NCBI RefSeq assembly: GCF_020886055.1 | Contig: NZ_AP025184.1 | Location: 1,364,001 to 1,428,000, forward strand | Direction of reading: 5' to 3' | Source: Flavobacterium ammoniigenes | GTDB taxonomy: Bacteria; Bacteroidota; Bacteroidia; Flavobacteriales; Flavobacteriaceae | DNA length: 64,000 nucleotides | Shown here: piece by piece, positions 50,572-58,011 of the stretch | Layout: the number at the start of each line of letters is the position of its first letter | How positions within the stretch are numbered: the first letter of the stretch is position 1 | Notes under the pieces: generated by a model | What the model was told of the DNA's origin: nothing | Databases searched by the model: none | What the model saw: the letters and a program-made list of their open reading frames with translations, nothing else | Translations under genes and position numbers: made by a program

Positions 50572-52749
50572 ATGGAAATGCAACAATTTTATTACGACAA
50601 CAAAATTGTAAAGAAATTCATTTACGCTACCATCGTATTTGGTGTAGTGGGAATGTTAGTTGGACTTATTCTGGCTTTTATGTTTCTTTTTCCCAATATC
50701 ACCGACGGAATTTCGTGGTTGAGTTTTGGTAGATTGAGACCTTTACATACCAATGCAGTTATTTTTGCTTTTGTGGGTAACGCCATGTTTGCAGGAGTTT
50801 ATTATTCGCTGCAACGTTTGTTAAAGGCAAGAATGTTTAGTGATTTCTTGAGTAACTTAAACTTTTGGGGTTGGCAATTAATTATTGTTGCGGCAGCCAT
50901 TTCTTTACCCTTAGGATATAGTACTTCAAAAGAATATGCCGAATTAGAATGGCCTATTGATATTGCCATTGCTTTAATTTGGGTTGTATTTGGTATCAAC
51001 ATGATTGGAACCATTATTAAAAGAAGAGAGCGTCATTTGTATGTGGCTATTTGGTTTTATTTGGCCACATTTGTTACGGTAGCGGTCTTACACATTTTTA
51101 ATAGTTTAGAGTTGCCTATTTCGGCTTTAAAAAGTTACTCTGTTTACGCAGGGGTACAAGATGCCTTAGTGCAATGGTGGTACGGCCATAATGCAGTGGC
51201 TTTCTTTTTGACTACACCTTTCCTGGGTTTGATGTATTATTTTGTACCTAAAGCAGCTAATCGTCCAGTGTATTCATACCGATTATCGATCGTTCACTTT
51301 TGGTCTTTAATTTTCATCTATATCTGGGCAGGACCGCATCACTTATTGTATTCGGCTTTACCTACCTGGGCACAAAACTTAGGAGTTGTATTCTCTGTAA
51401 TGTTGATTGCGCCATCTTGGGGAGGGATGATCAACGGATTGTTAACCTTAAGAGGAGTTTGGGACAAAGTTCGTGTAGAACCCGTTTTGAAATTTTTCGT
51501 AGTAGCCATTACAGGATATGGAATGGCCACTTTTGAGGGTCCGATGCTTTCACTAAAAAATGTAAATGCTATCGCGCATTATACGGATTGGATTATTGCT
51601 CACGTACACGTTGGTGCTTTGGCTTGGAATGGTTTCATGGCTTTTGGTATGATTTATTGGTTGATTCCAAGAATGACCAAAACACCTTTGTATTCTTTAA
51701 AATTAGCTAATTTCCACTTTTGGATTGGAACTTTAGGAATTATATTATATGCTCTTCCTATGTATGTTGCCGGTTTCTTACAAGCCTCTATGTGGAAACA
51801 GTTTAATCCAGACGGGACTTTAACCTATGGAAACTTCTTAGAAACAGTGACTCAAATTATGCCAATGTATTGGATGAGAGCTGTTGGAGGAACCATGTAT
51901 CTTACCGGAATGCTAGTGTTAGTCTATAACATTATTCAAACAGTAAGAGCGGGTCAATCTATCGAAGATGAATTGGCTGAAGCTCCAGAATTACAACCTA
52001 TTAGCAGCGGAAGATTGAAAGGCGAAAAATTCCACCCTTGGTTAGAAAGAAAACCGATTCAATTGACCATTTTGGCTACCGTGGCGATTTTAATTGGAGG
52101 GATAATTCAAATCGTTCCTACGATAATGGTAAAATCAAATATTCCAACTATTACAAGTGTAAAACCTTATTCTCCATTGGAGCTAGAAGGTCGTGATTTA
52201 TACATTCGTGAAGGATGTGTGGGTTGTCACTCCCAATCTGTTAGACCTTTCCGTAGTGAGGTAGAACGTTATGGACCGCAATCTAAAGCAGGAGAGTTTG
52301 TATACGATCATCCCTTCCTTTGGGGGTCAAAACGAACAGGTCCAGATTTGTTACGTGTAGGTGGGAAGTACAATGATAATTGGCATTTCAATCACTTTTG
52401 GAGTCCGCAAAGTATTTCGGCAGGGTCTATAATGCCAGCATACAAATGGTTGTTTGATAATGAGGCAATGGATGTATCCAAAACTCAAAAGAAAATGGAA
52501 GCCATGGTAACTTTAGGAGTTCCTTATTCTGCAGCACAAGTGGCTAATGCTCAAAAAGATTTAAGAGCACAAGCAATTTCAATTGAAGAAAGCTTGAAGA
52601 ACGATCCTGACTTTGTGAAAAGTTATGAGGAAAGCAAGAAAAAAGCAGCAGCCAAAGGCGAAAAATTCGTTCCGATGAACGAAAGAGAAATCATTGCTTT
52701 GATTGCTTATATGCAACGATTGGGAACAGATATTAAAGTTAAAAAATAA
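50572..52749 (+). CDS. ccoN/ccoO: fused cbb3 cytochrome oxidase subunits CcoN and CcoO
   Basis: In this 725-residue fusion, residues 1-~480 form the CcoN catalytic subunit with ~12 spans and haem/copper His ligands (PLHTNAVIFAFVGNAMF, VQWWYGHNAVAFFLTTP, IYIWAGPHHLLYSALP, DWIIAHVHVGALAWNG). From ~505 the CcoO monohaem cytochrome c follows a membrane span, with haem motif CVGCHS (Cys 549, Cys 552, His 553) and a Met ligand in MPAYKWLFD. In proteobacteria the two are separate; the fused form is common in Bacteroidota. High-affinity terminal oxidase of the inner membrane. Confidence 0.95.
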   Translation: MEMQQFYYDNKIVKKFIYATIVFGVVGMLVGLILAFMFLFPNITDGISWLSFGRLRPLHTNAVIFAFVGNAMFAGVYYSLQRLLKARMFSDFLSNLNFWGWQLIIVAAAISLPLGYSTSKEYAELEWPIDIAIALIWVVFGINMIGTIIKRRERHLYVAIWFYLATFVTVAVLHIFNSLELPISALKSYSVYAGVQDALVQWWYGHNAVAFFLTTPFLGLMYYFVPKAANRPVYSYRLSIVHFWSLIFIYIWAGPHHLLYSALPTWAQNLGVVFSVMLIAPSWGGMINGLLTLRGVWDKVRVEPVLKFFVVAITGYGMATFEGPMLSLKNVNAIAHYTDWIIAHVHVGALAWNGFMAFGMIYWLIPRMTKTPLYSLKLANFHFWIGTLGIILYALPMYVAGFLQASMWKQFNPDGTLTYGNFLETVTQIMPMYWMRAVGGTMYLTGMLVLVYNIIQTVRAGQSIEDELAEAPELQPISSGRLKGEKFHPWLERKPIQLTILATVAILIGGIIQIVPTIMVKSNIPTITSVKPYSPLELEGRDLYIREGCVGCHSQSVRPFRSEVERYGPQSKAGEFVYDHPFLWGSKRTGPDLLRVGGKYNDNWHFNHFWSPQSISAGSIMPAYKWLFDNEAMDVSKTQKKMEAMVTLGVPYSAAQVANAQKDLRAQAISIEESLKNDPDFVKSYEESKKKAAAKGEKFVPMNEREIIALIAYMQRLGTDIKVKK

Positions 52750-52758
52750 TTAGAAATT

Positions 52759-52938
52759 ATGTTTGAACAAATAAAACACAATATGGAAACTATCGCGGGA
52801 GTTGCGATTTATCCCATTCTTTCGTTATTGATTTTCTTTTTATTCTTTGTTGGATTGGCATTATGGGTGTTCTCTTATAAAAAAGAGAAAATCGACGAGT
52901 TAAGTCAAATTCCTCTGAATGATAATCCTACAGTATAA
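52759..52938 (+). CDS. ccoQ: small membrane protein, CcoQ-like
   Basis: A 59-residue frame from ATG 52759 (MFEQIKHNMETIAGVAIYPI) to TAA at 52936-52938 lies between ccoNO and ccoP with gaps of 9 and 17 bp. One span at about 15-39 (ILSLLIFFLFFVGLALWVF) is followed by a charged tail KKEKIDELSQIPLND. Size, position and topology fit CcoQ, which stabilises the cbb3 complex; sequence similarity is low, as usual for CcoQ, so the name is tentative. Confidence 0.8.
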   Translation: MFEQIKHNMETIAGVAIYPILSLLIFFLFFVGLALWVFSYKKEKIDELSQIPLNDNPTV

Positions 52939-52955
52939 TTTTTAAACCTCTAAAA

Positions 52956-53855
52956 ATGAAAAAAATAATCCCCGTATATGTAAGAGTACCCATTATTTTC
53001 TTTGCTGTTTTTGGCGCAATGGAATTTTTTATTGACTCTGGAGACCGACCTGCTTTTCTCAAGTTTCCAATGGTCTCTGTATTCCTATTTGTTTTTCTAT
53101 TTCTATTAATTGCAATTGAAATTACTGTAAGTGCTATTGATAAAATTACCTATCAATTATTGACTGAAGAACAAAAAGCGAAGTTGGAAGAAGTCGCACA
53201 AATAAGTTTTAAAGAAAGTCAATGGTATACTAAACTGGTAAAAGCATTGACGAAGTCTGAACCAATTGAAAATGAAGGGCAGCTTTTATTGGATCACGAT
53301 TATGACGGAATCAAAGAACTAGACAATAATTTACCACCTTGGTGGATTTATTTATTCTATGCTTGTATTGGTTTTGCCGCGATTTATTTAGTTCGTTTTG
53401 AAATTCTTGGTGCCGATGATCAAGAAATGGAATTGAAAAAAGAAATGGCGCAGGCCAAAATTGAAGTGGCCGAGTACATGAAAACCGCTCCCGATTTAAT
53501 GGATGAAAAAACGGTGACTTTATTAACGGATGCTCCTTCATTAGCAGAAGGTAAAACTATATTTACAACTAATTGTGCGGCTTGTCACAGGGCCGATGCT
53601 GGTGGTCAAATTGGACCTAACTTAACTGATGATCAATGGATTTTAGGTGGAGGAATTAAGAACTTATTTCACACCGTAACAAATGGTGGTCGTGATGGAA
53701 AAGGGATGATTGCTTGGAAAGGAACTTTGAAACCTAAAGAAATTCAGAAAGTAACGAGTTATATTATTTCTTTAAAAGGAAGTAATCCTAAAGATCCAAA
53801 AGCTCCTGAAGGAGAGGTTTGGGTTGAGGAAGCTACAGCAACACCTGCAAAATAA
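52956..53855 (+). CDS. ccoP: cbb3 oxidase cytochrome c subunit CcoP
   Basis: This 299-residue protein has two N-terminal membrane spans (~8-25, ~42-62) and a third at ~127-147 (PPWWIYLFYACIGFAAIYLV). A single cytochrome c domain with CAACH (Cys 207, Cys 210, His 211) and a Met ligand in GMIAWKG follows. Canonical proteobacterial CcoP is dihaem and has one span, so this is a three-span monohaem variant, as known from other Bacteroidota. It carries electrons to CcoO/CcoN. Ends at a hairpin that separates it from ccoG. Confidence 0.92.
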   Translation: MKKIIPVYVRVPIIFFAVFGAMEFFIDSGDRPAFLKFPMVSVFLFVFLFLLIAIEITVSAIDKITYQLLTEEQKAKLEEVAQISFKESQWYTKLVKALTKSEPIENEGQLLLDHDYDGIKELDNNLPPWWIYLFYACIGFAAIYLVRFEILGADDQEMELKKEMAQAKIEVAEYMKTAPDLMDEKTVTLLTDAPSLAEGKTIFTTNCAACHRADAGGQIGPNLTDDQWILGGGIKNLFHTVTNGGRDGKGMIAWKGTLKPKEIQKVTSYIISLKGSNPKDPKAPEGEVWVEEATATPAK

Positions 53856-53871
53856 GCCAACTAACTAAAAG

Positions 53872-53900
53872 ACCAATTTCCAATTCGAAATTGGTTTTTT
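53872..53900 (+). terminator. intrinsic terminator/attenuator between ccoP and ccoG
   Basis: A perfect 9-bp stem (ACCAATTTC at 53872-53880 with GAAATTGGT at 53887-53895), 6-nt loop and a T6 tract lie 16 bp after ccoP and 15 bp before ccoG. No promoter is visible in the remaining gap, so ccoG expression probably depends on read-through. Confidence 0.75.
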
Positions 53901-53914
53901 AAAATTACAATACC

Positions 53915-55333
53915 ATGTCAAATAGACAAGACGAATCATTTAGAGATAGCATTGGTACCATTGATGAAACCGGACACAGAAAATTTATTTTTCCTAAAAA
54001 ACCTTCCGGGAAATTGTATGAATACCGTAAAATAGTTAGTTATTTCTTATTGGCTATTTTGATTGCCAATCCATTTCTGAAAATTAACGGGAATCAATTC
54101 ATGATGTTCAATGTATTGGAGCGTCGTTTTAATATTTTTGGATTTCCATTTTGGCCTCAAGATTTTTACTTGTTTGTTTTGTTTATGATTTTGGGAGTGG
54201 TATTCGTCATTCTCTTTACGGTTATTTTTGGGCGAATATTTTGTGGATGGATTTGTCCGCAAACTATTTTTCTAGAAATGGTTTTCCGCCGAATTGAATA
54301 TTGGATAGAAGGAGACAGAGGGGCTCAAATTCGATTAGCCAAACAAGAATGGAATGCTGAAAAAATTAGAAAAAAAGGATTGAAATGGTTCGTGTTTTTA
54401 ATTATTTCTTTTTTCATTGCCAATGTATTTTTAGCCTATTTAATTAGCAGTGATGAACTATTTAAAATGATCGAAGAGGGGCCTGAAAGTCATCAAAGTA
54501 CTTTGATCGCTTTGTTGATTTTTACCGGAGTTTTCTATTTTGTATTCGTTTGGTTTAGAGAACAAGTGTGTATCATTGCTTGTCCGTATGGTAGGTTGCA
54601 AGGGGTGCTTTTGGATAACAAATCGATTAATGTAGCCTACGATTTTGTTCGTGGTGAAAAAGAAGTAGGTAGAGCTAAATTAAATAAAAATGAAGATCGT
54701 GCCACTTCGGGAAAAGGAGATTGTATTGATTGTCATCAATGTGTACAGGTATGCCCCACCGGAATTGATATTCGCAACGGAACGCAATTAGAATGCGTCA
54801 ACTGTACCGCTTGTATCGATGAATGCGATACGATTATGGAAAGTGTTGGTTTACCAAAAGGATTGATTCGCTATGCTTCAGAAGACGAAATAGAAAAGAA
54901 ATCGAAATTTCAGTTTACAGCCAGAATGAAAGGTTATACTGCGGTTTTGGTTATTTTGATCGGAGTTTTAACAGGGCTTTTGTTTTTAAGAACCGATGTA
55001 GAGGCTTCTATTTTACGTTTGCCTGGACAATTGTACCAACACAAAGGCGATAATATCAGTAATGTGTATACTTTTAAAATTATTAATAAAACGAATGACG
55101 AATTTAAAGACATTCACTTCAAATTGGTTGGAATTAAAGGAACATTAAATGTAGTAGGACATCAAGACTTTAAAGTGCCAAAACAAGGGATGAATAGCGG
55201 TACTTTATTTATTGAAATCAATCAGTTTTTATTGGAAACCGATAAAACGAAGTTGGAGATCGATGTCTATAACGGAAATGAAAAAATTGAAACAGCAACG
55301 ACTAATTTCCTTAGTCCAAGAAGTTTCGATTAA
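53915..55333 (+). CDS. ccoG: CcoG/FixG/RdxA ferredoxin-like membrane protein
   Basis: This 472-residue protein has several N-terminal membrane spans, with GRIFCGWICPQTIFLEMVFRRIE and IACPYGRLQGVLLD. Two 4Fe-4S cluster motifs follow: CIDCHQCVQVCPTG and CVNCTACIDECD. A C-terminal periplasmic Ig-like domain after a further span (~365 onward) ends at residue 472. In proteobacteria CcoG reduces Cu(II) to Cu(I) for cbb3 assembly. Position fits ccoNOQP-GHIS. Confidence 0.94.
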   Translation: MSNRQDESFRDSIGTIDETGHRKFIFPKKPSGKLYEYRKIVSYFLLAILIANPFLKINGNQFMMFNVLERRFNIFGFPFWPQDFYLFVLFMILGVVFVILFTVIFGRIFCGWICPQTIFLEMVFRRIEYWIEGDRGAQIRLAKQEWNAEKIRKKGLKWFVFLIISFFIANVFLAYLISSDELFKMIEEGPESHQSTLIALLIFTGVFYFVFVWFREQVCIIACPYGRLQGVLLDNKSINVAYDFVRGEKEVGRAKLNKNEDRATSGKGDCIDCHQCVQVCPTGIDIRNGTQLECVNCTACIDECDTIMESVGLPKGLIRYASEDEIEKKSKFQFTARMKGYTAVLVILIGVLTGLLFLRTDVEASILRLPGQLYQHKGDNISNVYTFKIINKTNDEFKDIHFKLVGIKGTLNVVGHQDFKVPKQGMNSGTLFIEINQFLLETDKTKLEIDVYNGNEKIETATTNFLSPRSFD

Positions 55334-55348
55334 TTAAATAAATAAAAC

Positions 55349-55804
55349 ATGAAAATTAAATTCAATTGGGGAACAGGTATCGTAATCGCTTTTGCTTTGT
55401 TCATGACATTCATTCTGTATTTTGTTGTTGAGGTGCAATCGAATTCCAAATATGATAATGATTTAGTGGTTGAAGAATATTACAAACACGATGCGCATTT
55501 TGGAGAAGAAATGCAACGCTCACAAAACGCACAGAATTTGGTAGATAAACCAAAGTTTACGGAGAGTCCAGATGGAATTGTAATTAGTTTTCCCGCCACA
55601 TTTGTGCCTAATAAAATCAAAGGAATAGTATCCCTCTATAGGCCATCTAACAAGAAATTGGATTTCGAAACTCCGATTTCGATTTCTGAATCAACTTTGC
55701 TCATACCTAATAAAAGTTTGATAGGTGGCCGTTGGGATATTATTATGGAATGGCAATACAATGGAATAGCCTATTTGAGCAAAGAAACTATTTATATTCA
55801 TTAG
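55349..55804 (+). CDS. ccoH: FixH/CcoH assembly factor of the cbb3 oxidase
   Basis: This 151-residue protein has an N-terminal membrane anchor (TGIVIAFALFMTFILYFVVEV) and a periplasmic beta-sandwich domain (VISFPATFVPNKIKGIVSLY, GRWDIIMEWQYNGIAYLSKE). The layout matches FixH, including the conserved EEYYKHDAHF after the anchor. It is 15 bp after ccoG. Confidence 0.9.
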   Translation: MKIKFNWGTGIVIAFALFMTFILYFVVEVQSNSKYDNDLVVEEYYKHDAHFGEEMQRSQNAQNLVDKPKFTESPDGIVISFPATFVPNKIKGIVSLYRPSNKKLDFETPISISESTLLIPNKSLIGGRWDIIMEWQYNGIAYLSKETIYIH

Positions 55805-55810
55805 AAAACA

Positions 55811-56512
55811 ATGTTGTATTCGGCTTTCATTTTTGGGTTAATTAGTAGTCTGCACTGTATTGGTATGTGCGGACCAATTGCTTTGATGATTCCAGTTGAT
55901 AGAACTAATCCTGCCAAAAAAGGAACTCAAATCTTTACCTATCATTTAGGTCGTTTAACTGCCTATGCTTTAATCGGACTTGTTTTTGGCTTGGTTGGAA
56001 AGGGCTTTTTTCTTGCAGGAATTCAACAACGATTATCGGTATTTATTGGAGTCGCCATGATTATTACGATTCTAACTCCCGAAAGAGTGTTGGCCAATTA
56101 TAATTTTTCGAAACCAGTTTATCGTTTGATTTCAAAAATCAAATCGTCTTTAGGAAAACAATTTAAAAACAAAAGTTATCAATCCTTATTTACTATTGGA
56201 CTTCTCAATGGATTTTTGCCTTGTGGAATGGTCTATGTAGCATTATTTGGTGCTATTGCCATGCAAAATGTTCCTTTTGGAATTCTATATATGCTGCTTT
56301 TTGGTATTGGAACCATCCCAATGATGAGTAGTGTTACCTATTTGAATTCGATTATGACAGTTTCATTTCGAAACAAAATTCAAAAAGCGATTCCCTATGT
56401 AGGAGTTATTATTGGTATTTTGTTTATTCTTCGCGGATTAGGATTGGGAATTCCATATGTTTCTCCAGCGAATATGAGTTTATTTATTCAAGAAACGCCT
56501 AACTGTCATTAA
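55811..56512 (+). CDS. SafE/DsbD-like membrane protein of the cco cluster
   Basis: This 233-residue protein has about six membrane spans. The Cys/His-containing SLHCIGMCGPIALMI starts the DsbD_2 (PF13386) domain, and FLPCGMVYVALFGAI repeats it. Family members at the end of cco clusters are thought to help copper or thiol transfer for oxidase assembly, often called sulfite exporter TauE/SafE without evidence. It is 6 bp after ccoH and abuts the convergent hemN gene (3-bp gap). Confidence 0.85.
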   Translation: MLYSAFIFGLISSLHCIGMCGPIALMIPVDRTNPAKKGTQIFTYHLGRLTAYALIGLVFGLVGKGFFLAGIQQRLSVFIGVAMIITILTPERVLANYNFSKPVYRLISKIKSSLGKQFKNKSYQSLFTIGLLNGFLPCGMVYVALFGAIAMQNVPFGILYMLLFGIGTIPMMSSVTYLNSIMTVSFRNKIQKAIPYVGVIIGILFILRGLGLGIPYVSPANMSLFIQETPNCH

Positions 56513-56515
56513 CAA

Positions 56516-57880
56516 TTAAACGGTCATTGAAAACAAAGCTGTGTCAGGTGCTTTTCGTTTTAATAGCAAGTCAAAAGCCATACAAATATTGCGAACAAAT
56601 GGTTTGCCTTCTTCGGTAACTTGAATTCCGTTGGGAATAAAATGAATCAAGCCATCTTTTTCCATTTCCTTTAATTGTTCAATAACTTCCGGAATTTCTT
56701 TGAAGTAGTATTTTGGTTCAGCCCATGAAGTTTCAAATTGGCACATTAAATTCAAAATATGGCTGCGAATGATTAAATCTTCCTCTGTCAAAAGATGACC
56801 TCTAAAAACAGGAATAGTATTTGCATCTAAATGGTGGTAATACTCTTCAATCGATTTTACATTTTGAGCAAAACTGTACCAACTGTCACTAATAGAAGAT
56901 ACTCCTAATCCAATCATCAATTGTGTTTTTGAAGAACTATACCCCATAAAATTACGATGCAATTTGCCTATTTCAAAGGATTCAAATAAACTATCGGTTG
57001 TTAAGGCAAAGTGATCCATCCCAATTTCGTGATAGTCATTTTTGTATAATAATTGTTTTCCTGTTTCGTATAATTCTCGTTTGGCATTATCCTTAGGAAT
57101 ATCCTCGTCATTAAATCCTCGCTGTCCATTCCCTTTAATCCAAGGCACGTGGGCGTAACTATAAAAAGCCAATCGATCGGGTTGTAATGATTTGGTTTTT
57201 TCAATAGTATCAATCACATCTTCTTTTTCTTGGAATGGCAAACCAAAAATAATATCGTGACCGATAGAGGTATATCCTATCTCTCTAGCCCATAAAGTGA
57301 CTTTGGCCACATTGATAAACGGTTGAATGCGATGAATGGCCTTTTGAACTTTTTCTGAATAATCTTGAACGCCAAAACTCACGCGTCTAAATCCCAAATC
57401 ATATAATTTTTGCAATTGTTCGCGAGTAGTATTGTTAGGGTGTCCTTCAAAACTAAATTCATGTACTGGGGCTTTATCGGCTTTGGCAAAAATTCCACTG
57501 ATTAGTGCTTCTAAATTTTCAGAAGAGAAGAATGTAGGAGTTCCACCACCCAAATGAATTTCTTTAATTTTAGGTTTTTCGCCCAATATAGTGCAGTACA
57601 AATCCCATTCTTTGAGTACTGCTTGAATGTAAGGATGTTCTACTTCATGATTTTTAGTAATTCGTTTATTGCAACCACAAAAAGTACACATGCTTTCGCA
57701 AAAGGGCAAATGGATGTACAAACTGATTCCTTCAGAAGTATTGCTTTCTACAAAAGACTTTTTAAGAGTTGCTAACCAAATTTCATAGGAAAAATCAAGT
57801 TCATTCCAGTAGGGTACCGTTGGATAACTGGTATATCTTGGCCCTGGAACATTGTATTTTTGGATTAGCGAATGAGTCAT
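56516..57880 (-). CDS. hemN: oxygen-independent coproporphyrinogen III oxidase HemN
   Basis: From the ATG at 57880 (MTHSLIQKYNVPGPRYTSYP) the product has 454 residues, the usual HemN length; a start 45 bp upstream would lie before the -7 element. The radical SAM cluster motif is CESMCTFCGC (CxxxCxxC plus Cys), the SAM glycine-rich motif is LGGGTPTFFS, and a HemN_C domain is at the end. It makes protoporphyrinogen IX without oxygen, supplying haem for the cbb3 oxidase under low oxygen. An FNR-type box is upstream. Confidence 0.96.
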   Translation of the reverse strand: MTHSLIQKYNVPGPRYTSYPTVPYWNELDFSYEIWLATLKKSFVESNTSEGISLYIHLPFCESMCTFCGCNKRITKNHEVEHPYIQAVLKEWDLYCTILGEKPKIKEIHLGGGTPTFFSSENLEALISGIFAKADKAPVHEFSFEGHPNNTTREQLQKLYDLGFRRVSFGVQDYSEKVQKAIHRIQPFINVAKVTLWAREIGYTSIGHDIIFGLPFQEKEDVIDTIEKTKSLQPDRLAFYSYAHVPWIKGNGQRGFNDEDIPKDNAKRELYETGKQLLYKNDYHEIGMDHFALTTDSLFESFEIGKLHRNFMGYSSSKTQLMIGLGVSSISDSWYSFAQNVKSIEEYYHHLDANTIPVFRGHLLTEEDLIIRSHILNLMCQFETSWAEPKYYFKEIPEVIEQLKEMEKDGLIHFIPNGIQVTEEGKPFVRNICMAFDLLLKRKAPDTALFSMTV

Positions 57881-57900
57881 AGCAAAATCATTTGAATGAT

Positions 57901-57944
57901 CAAAAGTAAGTCTGCTTTCCACCAATTAAAATGATATTTATCAT
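57901..57944 (-). promoter_or_regulatory. FNR-type box and promoter in front of hemN
   Basis: The palindrome ATGATATTTATCAT (57931-57944; half-sites TGAT/ATCA, the FNR half-site core) is followed on the minus strand by the exact -7 element TACTTTTG (plus 57901-57908). The box centre is 36.5 bp from the last base of the -7 element, the same as for ccoI and ccoS. Confidence 0.75.
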
Positions 57945-57962
57945 CCCTTCAATTTAGTGCAT

Positions 57963-57994
57963 AAAAAAACCTCAATCTTTTGGATTGAGGTTTT
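57963..57994 (-). terminator. terminator of the DUF349 gene
   Basis: A 12-bp stem (AAAACCTCAATC at 57966-57977 with GATTGAGGTTTT at 57983-57994) and 5-nt loop ends in a T7 tract on the minus strand. It stands 18 bp downstream of the DUF349 stop. Confidence 0.85.
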
Positions 57995-58011
57995 GTAGGG
58001 AGTGATGTACA

